This document shows positions 11,912 through 22,324 of a stretch of 64,000 nucleotides of DNA, piece by piece. The stretch is from contig NC_092577.1 in the NCBI RefSeq assembly GCF_037975245.1, positions 5,058,001-5,122,000 on the forward strand. Reading direction: 5' to 3'. Every line of letters begins with the position of its first letter. The stretch's first letter is position 1. Position numbers and translations under genes: made by a program. The notes under the pieces were generated by a model. It searched no databases and was not told where the DNA came from. It was given only the letters and a program-made list of their open reading frames with translations. The DNA comes from Apostichopus japonicus. Lineage: Eukaryota; Echinodermata; Holothuroidea; Aspidochirotida; Stichopodidae.

Positions 11912-12262
11912 CAGGGATGTGGTCAGGAATATTTGAGTGCAGGGGCAGATTTGTGCGGTAGTGTGATCCACGTGCAGGGGGAGGGGTCTCAGGGGTGGGG
12001 GGTGTCTCCTCCCATTTGGATTTTTTTTGCAAATGAAGTATACATGCTTAGATGGCATATGGTTTGGTAACTTTTTCCTATTTTCTGGCACTAACTTCTG
12101 TGCCAAGTATTCACCCATATTTTGGTGGCGGTAAAATCTGTTGAGCTAATCGGAAGAAAAAGTGCCGGGTAGGAACGTTTAAAATACTGTTTGTGCCGGG
12201 CGGCATGCAGATCTGCCGGGCGCAGCCGCCTGCCATCGGCACCCAGTGTGAGCACATCCCTG
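11912..12262. mobile_element. 351-bp inverted-repeat element (MITE) with 6-bp target duplication
   Basis: The ends CAGGGATGTGGTCA and TGAGCACATCCCTG are inverted repeats with 13 of 14 positions matching. Direct repeats CATATA abut both ends (11906-11911, 12263-12268). The interior is GC-rich with GGGGAGGGG/CTCCTCCC stretches and no coding potential. The superfamily is not determined: CAGGG ends recall hAT, but a 6-bp duplication is not the hAT standard. Confidence 0.8.
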
Positions 12263-12829
12263 CATATACTGAACCTCAGTATACTTTGTAAAACCTTCCC
12301 AAAGAACACAGCCTCATTTGCATATATATGTAAGCTTTGAGATGAATGAATGTTATCATCAGCAAGAAAGATGATGTTACGTTTGTATAGCTGCATGGCT
12401 TCCTGACCGGGTTGCTTGATCTCAAAATTTGACATTTTATTCAATAAATAGCACAAAAATTTCAGTTTGTGAGTGTCTTTGATTTGTGACTGTTTATAAT
12501 TATTCCATTGTACAGAGACCACAAGATGTATCTGTTGAATATGCATAATTCATGTTATTTACATAAATTTGTTAAAACAGTGAATATTCATGATATTATT
12601 AAATATTTACCGTGCCATGCTGACATTTACTTTTAATTTTGAGCCAAATATAAAGTTCACTTGTCCTTTTAAGTGTTATAATTTTGTTTGACTATGGCAG
12701 TGTACAGCAGTACAGAATGTTTACATGTAAATCAGTGTTGAGTTGTGTTACATTAAGGTTGTACATTTGATATTTACATCCATCCAACATTTTTGATAAT
12801 GTATACTACAATGTTATTAAAGGTGTTAA

Positions 12830-13890
12830 GTACTGTAAGGTTGTACTGTGTATCAATATTATGTACTCCATCTCAACACTATTCGATAGTGTTGAGATGT
12901 GTGAGTATAATATTGAACATTGGTATAGTACATTACATACATGAAACACTTACAACATTGCATTACAGTGTTCAAGAATTACTGACATACAGTATGAGGT
13001 TGTACTGTGTATCAATATAACATTCTCCATCTCAACACTATTCGATAGTGTTGATATATGTGTGCGTATAATGTTGTACATTGGGTTGTACAATAGATAC
13101 ACGAAACACTTACAACATTGTATTACAGTGTTCAAGATGTTACTGTACGAGGTTGTACTGTGTATCAATATTATGTACTCCATCTTAACCCTATTCGATA
13201 GTGTTGAGATGCATTAGTATTAGGTTGTACATTGGTATGTACATTACATACATGAAACACTTACGACATTGTAGTACAGTGTTCAAGATGTAACTCTATG
13301 AGGTTGCACTGTGTATCGATATAATATACTTTATGATTCGATAGTGTTGAGATGTGTTAGTATTAGGTTGTACATTGGTATGTACATTACATACATGAAA
13401 CACTTACAACATTGTAGTACAGTGTTCAAGATGTAACTCTATGAGGTTGCACTGTGTATCGATATAATATACTTTATGATTCGATAGTGTTGAGATGTGT
13501 TAGTATTAGGTTGTACATTGGTATGTACATTACAGTACATCAGTGCAACACTTACAACATTGTATTACAGTGTTCAAGATGTTACTGTATGAGGTTGCAC
13601 TGTGTATCAATATAATATACTTTATGATTCGATAGTGTTGAGATGTGTTAGTATTAGGTTGTACATTGGTATGTACTTTACAGTACATCAGTGCAACACT
13701 TACAACATTGTATTCCAGTGTTTAAGATGTTACTGTTTGAGGTTGCACTGTACATTGATATGATCTACTGTATTAATGCAACAATTACAATACTATTCCA
13801 CAGTGTTAAAATGTCACTGCAAGTTTGTACACTGATATTTCAATGTATCAGTGCAGCACTTACAACATTAATGTTGCAGTGTTGAAATAT
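12830..13890. repeat. ~145-bp tandem satellite with a perfect hairpin in early units
   Basis: About seven units share GAAACACTTACAACATTGTA, CAGTGTTCAAGATGTTACTG and GTTGTACATTGGTATGTACA. Units near 12869 and 13028 hold a hairpin of arms CATCTCAACACTAT and ATAGTGTTGAGATG around TCG (second copy slightly decayed). Units from about 13330 onward lost the left arm but kept the right one. Confidence 0.85.
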
Positions 13891-14136
13891 ATTGGAAGAA
13901 GTGTCTGTTTATAAGTTATTATCTCTCAGGGTTTGGATAGAAACGTAGGAAAAGTAGGAGAAGAAAAAAAAAAGCAAGGTCATGAAAAGTTTTTGAATAA
14001 TTAGGGAAGAGAGCTCTGATGTACATAAATTGACCTGCTATTTTTTTTTTTTTGTCAGACCAAAACTTCTGTAAATTTATGGTTAAATGTCAGTTGTTTT
14101 ACAGATCTTTCTGGTCTTTTAATTTTGTCCTTCTAG

Positions 14137-14249
14137 GTTACAGGGGAGAAGGTCAGCAAGATCAGTTTGGTAGATTTAGCAGGAAGTGAGAGAGTCCAGA
14201 AGACTGGCTCTACCGGTGATCGACTGAGAGAGGGCAGCAACATCAACAA
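14137..14249 (+). CDS. KIF13: KIF13 exon 4 (motor domain, switch II)
   Basis: Reads [20 protein letters not shown] then [18 protein letters not shown]. It contains the switch II DLAGSE motif and the loop11/helix alpha4 GSNIN. The acceptor is ccttctag and the donor gtaagt is at 14250. It ends with two bases of the lysine codon (phase 2), completed by exon 5. The last 23 nt and the donor are duplicated 53 bp downstream. Confidence 0.94.
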
Positions 14250-14332
14250 GTAAGTGGTCCATGGTCATTTATTCAAATAAGAGAGGGCAGCAACATCAAC
14301 AAGTAAGAGGTCCATGGTCATTTATTCAAATC
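14227..14332 (+). repeat. 53-bp direct duplication spanning the exon 4 donor
   Basis: Two adjacent 53-bp units (14227-14279 and 14280-14332) are nearly identical, with a single difference at GTAAGTGG versus GTAAGAGG and one or two more at the ends. Each contains AGGGCAGCAACATCAACAA followed by a splice donor, at 14250 and 14303. Use of the second donor would read into TAA straight after the exon. Confidence 0.9.
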
Positions 14333-15087
14333 AGGGCTCAAAATAGACTCACGGCACATACAAAAAAAAAAAAAAATAACTAAGCGATACTAGATTTATT
14401 TAGGAAAAGGAGTCCGTTTGGCCTGTGAGTCAGTCGGCTGGGAATGTTACAATAATGTTAATCCCTCAAAGCTTACGTGGGCATGGGCTGGTAACATTCA
14501 GCAGTACGTCAGTCCAGATAGAAAAAAAAATATCGATTTTTTTTACCTCATTTTTTCATCATGTACATCCTGATGATGGCATTTGTGTGTATTTGTACCA
14601 TTTCAATATGTTAATTTTACTACTAATTTGTTTTACCCTGTGAGGACATCTCATTTTTGGCCTGTAGATCTCTCATGTGTATTAACCCAGAATGTCCTCA
14701 GAATGACTAATTACCTTAATAGTTTGAAATGGCATTTGTGTGTTTTTGTACCATTTCTATGTATGTTAAGATATACTACTAATTTTTTTTACCCTGTGAG
14801 GACATCTCATTTTTGGCCTGTAGATCTCTCATGTGTATTGACCCAGAATGTCCTCAGAATGACTAATTACCTTAATAGTTTGAAATGGTCTTTTGTGTGT
14901 ATTTGTACCGTTTTAATGAATGTTAAAATTTACTACTAATTTTCTTTACCCTGTGAGAACATCTCATTTTTGGACTGTATATCTCTCATGTGTATTGACC
15001 CAGAATGTCCCCTGAATTACTGTGAGATAAATTGCAAAATGCTGGGCCTCCGATGTAGGTGTCACTAATAAATTGTATTTCTGACAG
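14250..15087 (+). other. Intron 4
   Basis: Contains the copied exon 4 tail (14280-14332), then three ~150-bp tandem units (14577-15015). No coding sequence beyond the partial copy. The acceptor is tttctgacag. Confidence 0.7.
14577..15015. repeat. ~150-bp tandem repeat, three units
   Basis: Units start near 14577, 14729 and 14887. They share TTTGTGTGTATTTGTACC, CCTGTGAGGACATCTCATTT and CTCTCATGTGTATT(G/A)ACCCAG. The third is shortened and diverged. Confidence 0.85.
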
Positions 15088-15199
15088 ATCTCTAACGACG
15101 TTAGGACTCGTGATATCGGCCCTAGCTGATCAAGCCGCAGGCAAGAAGAAAAACAACTTTGTGCCTTACCGAGACTCGGTCTTAACTTGGTTACTTAAG
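15088..15199 (+). CDS. KIF13: KIF13 exon 5 (motor domain, microtubule-binding element)
   Basis: Completes the lysine and reads [20 protein letters not shown] then [17 protein letters not shown]. This is the conserved helix alpha4, loop 12 and helix alpha5 that contact tubulin. Loop 12 holds KKK, the short basic K-loop of kinesin-3. The acceptor is ctgacag and the donor is gtaatt. Confidence 0.95.
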
Positions 15200-15932
15200 G
15201 TAATTATCAAGAAGGTTACATCATTTTATCCTCACTTTCTTCATATCTGGAAAATGTTTTGTCTTTGCTGTACTTAATCATACATATAATTCCCAGTGTC
15301 TTAAACATTTGGATTGCTTTGGCCCATGTTAGATAGTGCTTCTCTCAATTAATTTCTTAATTTTATTCAAAGAGAAATATTGGGTGGAGCGAAAGGTGGA
15401 AAAGAACCATAACCTCAATATATCTATATATTATATATATTATACAGGGAAAAATTTGGTCTTCAAAATTTTCTGTAGCATCTTCAAAAGGCTCATTGAA
15501 TACCATAGTTCCTGTGTAGAAAACTGCTAGAAATCTTTACACTTGTGTATTATGACTTGACCATTCTTGTAATATGCATTTTAACATGCGATGGTGGATG
15601 AATTATTCCCTGATATTTAGCAATGTGCAGGACTAGGCCGTGGAGATGGTATAGCCTAGGGCTTTAATAACACTCCACTTACCCTATTCGTGTAAGGCGG
15701 TAGGCAATATCTTTTTTTTCGCATGGAAAGCACTGAAATCTTTCATGAGCCAGATTTTGGCCTGAGAGGTTTGCCTCTTAAGGACACCTGCTCTACAAGA
15801 ATGAAAAAAATAGTAGAGGATTTGACAACTCAGGGACTTACTGTCTCCAATATTTGTTGAAATTGCAATCTTTTCAAAGGGTACTCTTTTTTCTCATTTT
15901 AATTGTGGGGTCTATTCTTTTGTTTTAAATAG
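15200..15932 (+). other. Intron 5
   Basis: No repeat of note except a short TATA run near 15418-15445. Nothing coding. Confidence 0.65.
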
Positions 15933-16085
15933 GATAGCTTAGGAGGGAACAGTAAAACGGTGATGGTCGCCACCATCAGTCCAGCGATGGACAACTACGA
16001 GGAGACGTTATCGACTCTACGATACGCCGACAGGGCAAAGAGGATAGTAAACCACGCTGTTGTAAATGAGGATCCAAATGCAAGG
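15933..16085 (+). CDS. KIF13: KIF13 exon 6 (end of motor domain)
   Basis: Reads [20 protein letters not shown] then [20 protein letters not shown] and [11 protein letters not shown]. These are the [18 protein letters not shown] and AKRI.N motifs that close a kinesin motor domain. The usual N of DNLGG is S here. It is bordered by aaatag and gtaagt and both ends are phase 0. Confidence 0.95.
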
Positions 16086-16970
16086 GTAAGTGGGTTCCTC
16101 TTCTCTTAATCGCTTGGTCCTACAGTTACCTTCATCACATGTACTTTTATCATTAATTTTGCGCAGACCTTGTCGTTTTGAAGTTTTTCTCATTTTGTGG
16201 GTTCCCTATCTCTTCATGATCACTTCTCCTGTTCCCTTCATACTCGGTCCCTAGTACCGTAGCTCTCTTGGTTCACTCGGTCCCCAGTGCCGTAGTTCTC
16301 TTGGTTCACTCGGTCCCGGAATCCATATTCTTGACTCGTTCTTTCCCTTTATCAATTCCTAGTTTTCTCATCCCTTATTTCCCTAGTTTCTCTTCCTTCA
16401 TATCCCTCCATCCATCAACCACCCTTTCCTTAACCCCTGTCCTTGTTCCCCTTTCACCTGTCCCTCCCTCTGCTTGTCCCTGGACCTTTCATCCCTCATC
16501 CCACCACCCCCCCCCCCAGAATTATTATCCATTCCACATTCCCTATCCCCATTCCCCTTTCAGTTTTTGCCAACCACTCATTCTCCCCTCCCTCATAGCT
16601 AACATTCCATCAAATCTCTGAATCCTTTCCTCGACTTCCCTTCCCTCAATCCCCTTCTCCCTCCTCCGTTCACTTTTCTCCCTTCCCTTCCTTTCCTTCA
16701 TTCCTACCCCTCAGCCCCTAGTACTCAAACTTGCCCCCTTCCACCATTCTTTATTCCCCTTTGTTCCATTCCCTCATGCAAATTCCATCAGTGTCCCCCC
16801 CATTACAGCATTCTGCCTGACCTTATCTCCCATTTCCTCTTTCTATTATCCTCCTGACCACTTCCCTCACCCCTTTTCCACCCCATGTTCCTCTATGTTC
16901 TTACCCCCCCCCCATGCCTCCTGTATGCCAAGTCCCTTAACCACCAAGTTCTTCCTATTTTTTGTTCCAG
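16086..16970 (+). other. Intron 6, strongly pyrimidine-rich
   Basis: From about 16280 to 16960 the + strand is dominated by C and T (CCCTTCC, CCCTCC types), a long polypyrimidine tract leading to the acceptor tttgttccag. No coding content. Confidence 0.65.
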
Positions 16971-17030
16971 ATCATTTTTGATTTACGAGAGGAAGTGACT
17001 GTGCTTCGCAACCAACTCATTGAAGCTGAG
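16971..17030 (+). CDS. KIF13: KIF13 exon 7 (neck)
   Basis: Twenty residues, IIFDLREEVTVLRNQLIEAE, form the neck helix after the motor. KIF13 relatives have VIRELREEVEKLREQL here, so FDLREEV aligns. The heptad-like pattern fits a neck coil. The acceptor is ttccag, the donor gtgaga, and both ends are phase 0. Confidence 0.9.
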
Positions 17031-17255
17031 GTGAGATGAACATTCATTTTAAAAAATATCAATAATTATTCATACCAAAATACGTTGTGGAAAGTAATGT
17101 ATATATTTCAATTTCTCGAAATGTTCACGAAATTGACGTTCACGTTCTTTGTAGAATATTAAGGCAAATATTATTAACTTATTTTAATATTCTAATATGC
17201 AGGAATATGCAGGGTATATAAGTAATATCCGTAATGCTTGTTTCTCGTTGCGCAG

Positions 17256-17309
17256 AATGAAGCCAAATATATCAAATTGCTAGACTGGATGGAAGTGAAA
17301 TATTCACAA
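17256..17309 (+). CDS. KIF13: Candidate cassette exon in the neck, 18 codons
   Basis: An open 54-nt segment, NEAKYIKLLDWMEVKYSQ, sits between exons 7 and 8. It has an acceptor tctcgttgcgcag and a weak donor gtttgt, and both borders are phase 0, so it could be skipped or included without changing frame. I do not recognise it in other KIF13 proteins. The frame stays open past the donor, so openness alone is weak support, and this could be chance. Confidence 0.3.
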
Positions 17310-17365
17310 GTTTGTCGTTTGTATTTTGAATATTACTTTTTCCCTTTTTCTTTATCACTTTGTAG

Positions 17366-17476
17366 AGTATGAAGGCAGATAACCTGAAGGAACGCTTAGC
17401 CGAGTCTGAAAAGTTGATTCAAGAAATGACGCTAAGCTGGGAAGATAAACTACAGAACACAGAGCAGATTCACAAA
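17366..17476 (+). CDS. KIF13: KIF13 exon 8 (neck coil)
   Basis: Reads SMKADNLKERLAESEKLIQE then MTLSWEDKLQNTEQIHK. It matches the KIF13 segment MKAPELKEKLEESEKLI..LT.TWEEKL. Coiled-coil character is clear. The acceptor is ctttgtag, the donor gtaagt, both phase 0. Confidence 0.93.
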
Positions 17477-18711
17477 GTAAGTCGTCGGAAAAATGTATTT
17501 ATGAATCCCATTGTATTAGGCAGAAGGCATAAAAGGGAGCAGAACTATTTAATGAATTGGTTCAGTTGTCATATATTCTTATGTTTAAAGAGGACAATAA
17601 AAGAAACACAATGGTGAAAAAACTGTTCAAATATCTTTTTCGGTTAAAGAGATATTCAAGTGTAAAGTTTTATCATATTGTGTAGAAACTGCTGAAATCT
17701 GACTAGCTGTGATGGCACATCCTCCCATTCCTGAAAAGTCTGTGTTTTTTTCTTTTTTATTTTGTGAGATTTTATGACTTTAAACCAAAAGATATGTCAG
17801 GAGATCTCATATTTGTCAAAGGAAGTATTTGAGATTAAACATCTGAAGAATTTTTGATTATATTATTTTCAAATGTGTTAAAAAATGTAAATAATTTTTA
17901 AAGAAATATATTCACAAATGTTAAGGAAGTGAGGATGTGACATCACACCCTCACAGTTAGTCTTTCTACACCAGTCGTTTTCAAAGGAATTTTGATATCT
18001 TCAAAGTGTCATATCTCCTTAACAGAGCATGCTATCATGGTAGTTTCTTCACTGTTCTTTTTGTCTTTTTGTGCTCTTTCATACAAAATAGACATGTCAA
18101 ACACCTGAACCAATCCTTTAAGATTTTGTGCTTCAAAACAATCTCAATCTATGTCGAGTGGGAGGAGGGGGGGGATGTGGGAGAGGGGGTGGGGAGGGAA
18201 ATCATGTTAAAAATTGTCATATGTACAGTACATGTTAGGTGATGATTGCAAATGCTACGTGCAAACACAACTCCAGAGATATGACTGTACAATTTTGTGA
18301 AGTATTTCCGTATGGATATAGTGTACCGTGACTGACGTGTTGTCGATGACTCAACTAAACTCGAGTCAGGAAAATGTTCAGTCATTGTTTATGTGAAGGG
18401 AAATGCATGTATCCATGCATATAGGAATACATTTCCTTCACACATAAGAAAATTCCATATATAGATATTTGCAAGAGAAGATAATTGGGTGAATTGACTC
18501 TATATATATATATGTCTGTTCAAAGTATCTCTTTCGAGATCCGGCTTCAGGAATCACGAATGATTTCGAGTTGGTTAGCATCATGTTTGATCTCTAGAGT
18601 ACGGCAAATATGTCACCAAAACAGAACTAGTATTATTCGATACAGGTGACAAACGCCTACAGTGGAATTACGACCTTCCTTACCGGTTTCGAATCTCTGG
18701 ACGTACAATCA

Positions 18712-18783
18712 GCGTCCATAGCCTAGTGGTTAGGGTGTCCACATATAAAGCGGGAGGCCCCGGGTTCAAATCCCGGTGGAGGC
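18712..18783 (+). repeat. tRNA-like sequence, probably the head of a SINE
   Basis: A 72-nt cloverleaf can be drawn. Acceptor arms GCGTCCA and TGGAGGC pair with one mismatch. The A-box-like segment is TAGCCTAGTGGTTAGGG, and the T arm is CCGGG-TTCAAAT-CCCGG with a full B box GGTTCAAATCC. The anticodon stem TCCAC/GCGGG has a mismatch, and the loop ATATAAA would give an unlikely anticodon. No CCA or clear oligo-T terminator follows. A tRNA-derived SINE or tRNA pseudogene fits better than a working tRNA gene. Confidence 0.6.
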
Positions 18784-19069
18784 TGGAAGTATTTTGACTG
18801 TTCTGGATTTTCCAACTCACTACAATTTCACTTATATATTTATGTATATGTATATACATACATATATATATATGCATAGTCATTGAAGCCTTTTCTATTT
18901 CACCTGTGTACCACAGATCTAAGGCTTAATTGTGAGAATCAATCCTTTAGAAAGCAACAGAGGTCTTACACTTAAATCCTTCACAAACAATATAACATAT
19001 CCAGTGTATATTACTTGGCAATGGTGTGTATCATTAGGTGTCCATTTCAGCCAGTTGTGACAATTTTCC

Positions 19070-19350
19070 AATGCTAATACCACTGTATACTGTTCACCCA
19101 TGTCATGCTTCAAAGCACCCGTACTGACCGTACAAACAGTTTCTAACCTTGATCTGATTCTAATGCTAATACCACTCTATACTGTCCTCCCATGTCATGC
19201 TTCAAAGCACTCAGACTGACAGTATGAACAGTTCTTAATCTTTATCTGATTCGAATGTTAATTCCACTCTTTACTGTCCTCTGATAGAAACATGAATATC
19301 CGTACTGCTGATACTGTCAGTATGAGTGCTTTGAAGCAGGTCATGACAGT
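19070..19350. repeat. ~95-bp direct repeats with inverted copy
   Basis: The block AATGCTAATACCACT, CCCATGTCATGCTTCAAAGC, ACTGACAGTATGAACAGTT occurs two to three times from 19070 to 19290. Part of it reappears inverted at 19305-19350 (ACTGTCAGTATGAGTGCTTT), giving potential for a large hairpin. Confidence 0.65.
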
Positions 19351-19538
19351 TAAGTTTGTAAAAAGATTTGTCCCAACAGGGGGAGAGGGGGTGGGGGGAG
19401 GGAGATGGGGGTGAATAAACTATTTATGCATATTCATGTAAGTGTCTCTTCCATCTGAAAATGGAATTGTGTTGCATATTAACACACCACAACTGTCTGC
19501 TTCTCTTTAACAATTTACATCTATTGCATATTCATCAG

Positions 19539-19673
19539 GAGAGGCAGAGTGCCCTGGAGAAGATGGGGATCTCAGTCCAGACGTCAGGAATCAAGGTCGA
19601 GAGAGACAGAGTCTTTCTTGTGAATCTTAATTCAGATCCATCGTTAAACGAGCTCCTGGTGTATTACCTCAAG
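19539..19673 (+). CDS. KIF13: KIF13 exon 9 (end of neck coil, start of FHA domain)
   Basis: Reads ERQSALEKMGISVQTSGIKV then ERDRVFLVNLNSDPSLNELL and VYYLK. The LVNLN.DP.LNELLVYYLK block is the first strand pair of the kinesin-3 FHA domain. The acceptor is ttcatcag, the donor gtatga, both phase 0. Confidence 0.95.
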
Positions 19674-20516
19674 GTATGAATTTGTTTTAATTATGGAAAT
19701 TGATTAAAATGAATATTAATTAATATATGAGCAGCCGATTAGAGCAGAGGGCTTTTAACAGAAAGTTAACAGGTTCAGATACTGTCAGTCCTAGCCGAAC
19801 GATTCCTTTGCACTTTTCAAGTTTGTATATAATTTGCTAGTCGATGTATCCATTGTCCAGTTACATATATATTTGATAGTTAACTATGGGGTGGTTGTCA
19901 CTTGCACCTCCTACTGATGGTAGTAATTGTACTTGCAGTGGAGCTGTAAACTTTAGCAAACGTCACTTCTGGTGTTTCTCCAATGACCAATGACCTTCCT
20001 GCACTAGAAGAAATGTACAAATTATTAAAATAAACATTTCAACGTTGAAATTTTCACTAAGCTAATCTATCTATCGAGTTGATCTATCGAGCAATAGATA
20101 GATAGATCGATTGATAGACCCATAGATAGATCTATTAGTCAATCTATCTCAATTTGTGTTGACGTGTTTGCTAGTGTAACTTTTAACACAAAGGAAGAGG
20201 AACACAAATGGGTAAGGAATCACACACATGAGGTAAGGGTGCATAAATGGGTAAGGTTACATAAATGGGTAAGGGTGCCAACATGAGGTAAGGGTGCCAA
20301 CATGGATAAGTGTGTATACAAGGGTAAAGATATACACATGGGTCAGGGGAGAGTACACTTTTATGGATAATTTGTATTGCAAGAGTATGGATTTGCAGGG
20401 TTTTTTAATTTGAGGAAATTTTTTTTTTAAGAATTTGTAGAGAACCATAGGTTTTGTAACCAAGTTGATTTCATTATGATAATAGACCAAATGAATATTC
20501 ATGTCACGATTAACAG
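19674..20516 (+). other. Intron 9
   Basis: Contains a tRNA-like stretch around 19731-19790 with a B-box-like GGTTCAGATAC, a GATA/CTAT microsatellite cluster at 20065-20150, and a short irregular repeat of GGGTAAGG(T/G) at 20205-20350. No exon seen. Confidence 0.6.
20065..20350. repeat. GATA-type microsatellite followed by GGGTAAGG repeats
   Basis: ATCTATCTATC and its complement ATAGATAGATAG lie close together and form an inverted pair (20065-20150). Then CATAAATGGGTAAGG and CACATGAGGTAAGGGTGC units recur about seven times (20205-20350). Confidence 0.6.
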
Positions 20517-20656
20517 GATCACACAGTGATTGGTCGTCCTGACATGGACCCACCTCCAGATATTCAGCTGACCGGTCTGGGCATCATGCCCCTCCACTGC
20601 ACCATCTCCGTCCTGAATGAGTTCGATGTATGCATCGCCCCAATGGAGACTGCAAG
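20517..20656 (+). CDS. KIF13: KIF13 exon 10 (FHA domain core)
   Basis: Reads DHTVIGRPDMDPPPDIQLTG then LGIMPLHCTISVLNEFDVCI and APMETA. FHA landmarks are IGR at the start and the LHC position that corresponds to the SxxH motif (the serine is not conserved, as in kinesin-3 FHA domains generally). The acceptor is attaacag and the donor gtaacc is in phase 2. Confidence 0.93.
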
Positions 20657-21097
20657 GTAACCATGTGACCCCTCCTATTCATTCCTTTACACCCCTTCCC
20701 AACCGCCCATGTTCCCCTACTCCCCACACCCCAAATCAAACTTTTGCTAGGTTATGTACATGAAAGGCTACGCCTGCAGTTTGGTTGGGTCTGTGTAGAA
20801 AACCTTTTTCTAGTTCTCACCAAGTCATGTGATTAACTTTAAACTGAAAGCGCTGACCAACAAGTTACCTTTGGTGTGGACTCTCAAGTTCCAATGTGCT
20901 ACTACCTGGAGAGCTTTTGATAAAAATAAAAAATAAATTAGCAGTTGATGTTGTCAGTTACCTAATCTTTCCTTAATGTTAGGAGGTGTATAATATAGAT
21001 GGGATTATTGCCAAAATCAACATAGATTGGAGCTCTAAAGATTGCAGATTGTAGATGGAAAATGTGTGTTTTAACTCAAAGGAGCTGTTGTTTGAAC

Positions 21098-21158
<61 letters not shown>

Positions 21159-21160
21159 CA
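21098..21160. repeat. (TA)n microsatellite
   Basis: About 50 bp of nearly pure TA followed by CATA repeats. Any reading frame through it is low-complexity and not a gene. Confidence 0.9.
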
Positions 21161-21631
21161 TACATACATATATACATCTATCTGTTGCTAAAAGTTAAAA
21201 GGGACAGAAGAAAATCGATTTTGAAAATGAAACTGATGCTCTCACTGTTTGTGTAATACTACCCGAAGTAAACAAAATGCCGGATCTGGGCGGAAATACG
21301 CATTGAAAAGGCAACAAGGTTCGGGTTATTGAAAGTGAAAGAACGTCCGCATGATTTTATTTTGATTTTCTGATCCGTCAACGCCGAGTTCCCCTTCGGG
21401 ATATTATCACTAAATGTTGCTATAACGTACAGAGAGATATACATAGTATTTTGAAAGCCAAGAAAGTCCACAAAATGTTTCACGTTAGTCAACTTTGGTC
21501 GGGGCAAACATTTATAGCTCAAACTTAAGAATGTTCACCTAAGAAGGATTTTAAGAAGGGTGGAAAAGAGGGATTTTTTCAGCTTATTGCATAGAGAAGG
21601 AACTCAGCATGGATGCATGCAAATCCTTGTT

Positions 21632-21945
21632 GGGTGGTTACATGAAATAATGCTCTTTGGTGGTTACATGAAATAATGCCCTTTGGTGGTTACATGAAAT
21701 AATGCCCTTTGGTGGTTACATGAAATAATGCCCTTTGGTGGTTACATGAAATAATGCCCTTTGGTGGTTACATGAAATCATGCCCTTTGGTGGTTACATG
21801 AAATAATGCTCTTTGGTGGTTACATGAAATAATGCCCTTTGGTGGTTACATGAAGTAATGCCCTTTGGTGGTTACATGAAATCATGCCCTTTGGTGGTTA
21901 CATGAAATAATGCCCTTTGATGGTTACATGAAATAATGCCCTTAC
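21632..21945. repeat. 26-bp minisatellite, about 11-12 units
   Basis: The unit CCCTTTGGTGGTTACATGAA plus ATAATG repeats almost exactly, with occasional changes (GCTC for GCCC, ATCATG for ATAATG). High identity suggests recent expansion or homogenisation. Confidence 0.9.
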
Positions 21946-22208
21946 AGACACTGCAATGGTATCTTGCTGGTCAGAAAAATAAGTTGAAGTGAAAACAATA
22001 TGTCCAGATTGATCTAAATTAGCAATTAATTAAGTACAACGAGGCGCTCAGTGTAGATGTTAGCTTGCTTTCAGCTTAGGCGTTGAGAATGACCTAGCAA
22101 CATGTATTCTGATTTAATTTTTGCATACCATGGATGCGAACTTCAGACAGAGTGGAACCCCATTTTGGACGTAATATTAATGTCTTCCTTTTATGTTCTT
22201 TGTCTCAG

Positions 22209-22324
22209 GATATGTGTGAACGGTTCCCATATACAGGGCAAGACGGCACTCAGACACGGAGACAGAATCTTGTTAGGAAATTACCATTTCTTTAGGATAA
22301 ATTGTCCCAGACCACCTGGTGTCG
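22209..22324 (+). CDS. KIF13: KIF13 exon 11 (end of FHA domain)
   Basis: Completes the arginine and reads ICVNGSHIQGKTALRHGDRI then LLGNYHFFRINCPRPPGV. CVNG..I....L.HGDRILLG..HFFRIN is the conserved C-terminal half of kinesin-3 FHA domains. The acceptor is gtctcag, the donor gtaagc, ending in phase 1. Confidence 0.94.

Larger units (their letters stand above)
3917..14136 (+). other. Intron 3 (10.2 kb, inside the motor domain)
   Basis: Largest intron of the motor region. It contains the exon-tail array, a hAT-type element (6616-7801), a 56-bp minisatellite (7835-8170), a hairpin (8228-8281), one TTAA-flanked element (8969-9361), a 351-bp inverted-repeat element (11912-12262) and a ~145-bp satellite (12830-13890). 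I found no coding exon between 4560 and 14136; the stretches 4600-6600 and 9400-11900 look like plain AT-rich intron. Confidence 0.7.
17477..19538 (+). other. Intron 8
   Basis: Holds a tRNA-like sequence (18712-18783), a short TATA tract (18500-18513, 18860-18872) and a ~95-bp direct repeat with inverted partner (19070-19350), and G-rich DNA near 19380-19410. No coding exon seen. Confidence 0.65.
20657..22208 (+). other. Intron 10
   Basis: Contains a TA microsatellite (21098-21160) and a 26-bp minisatellite (21632-21945). The stretch 22100-22200 is open in one frame upstream of the exon but is intronic by splice signals. Confidence 0.65.
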
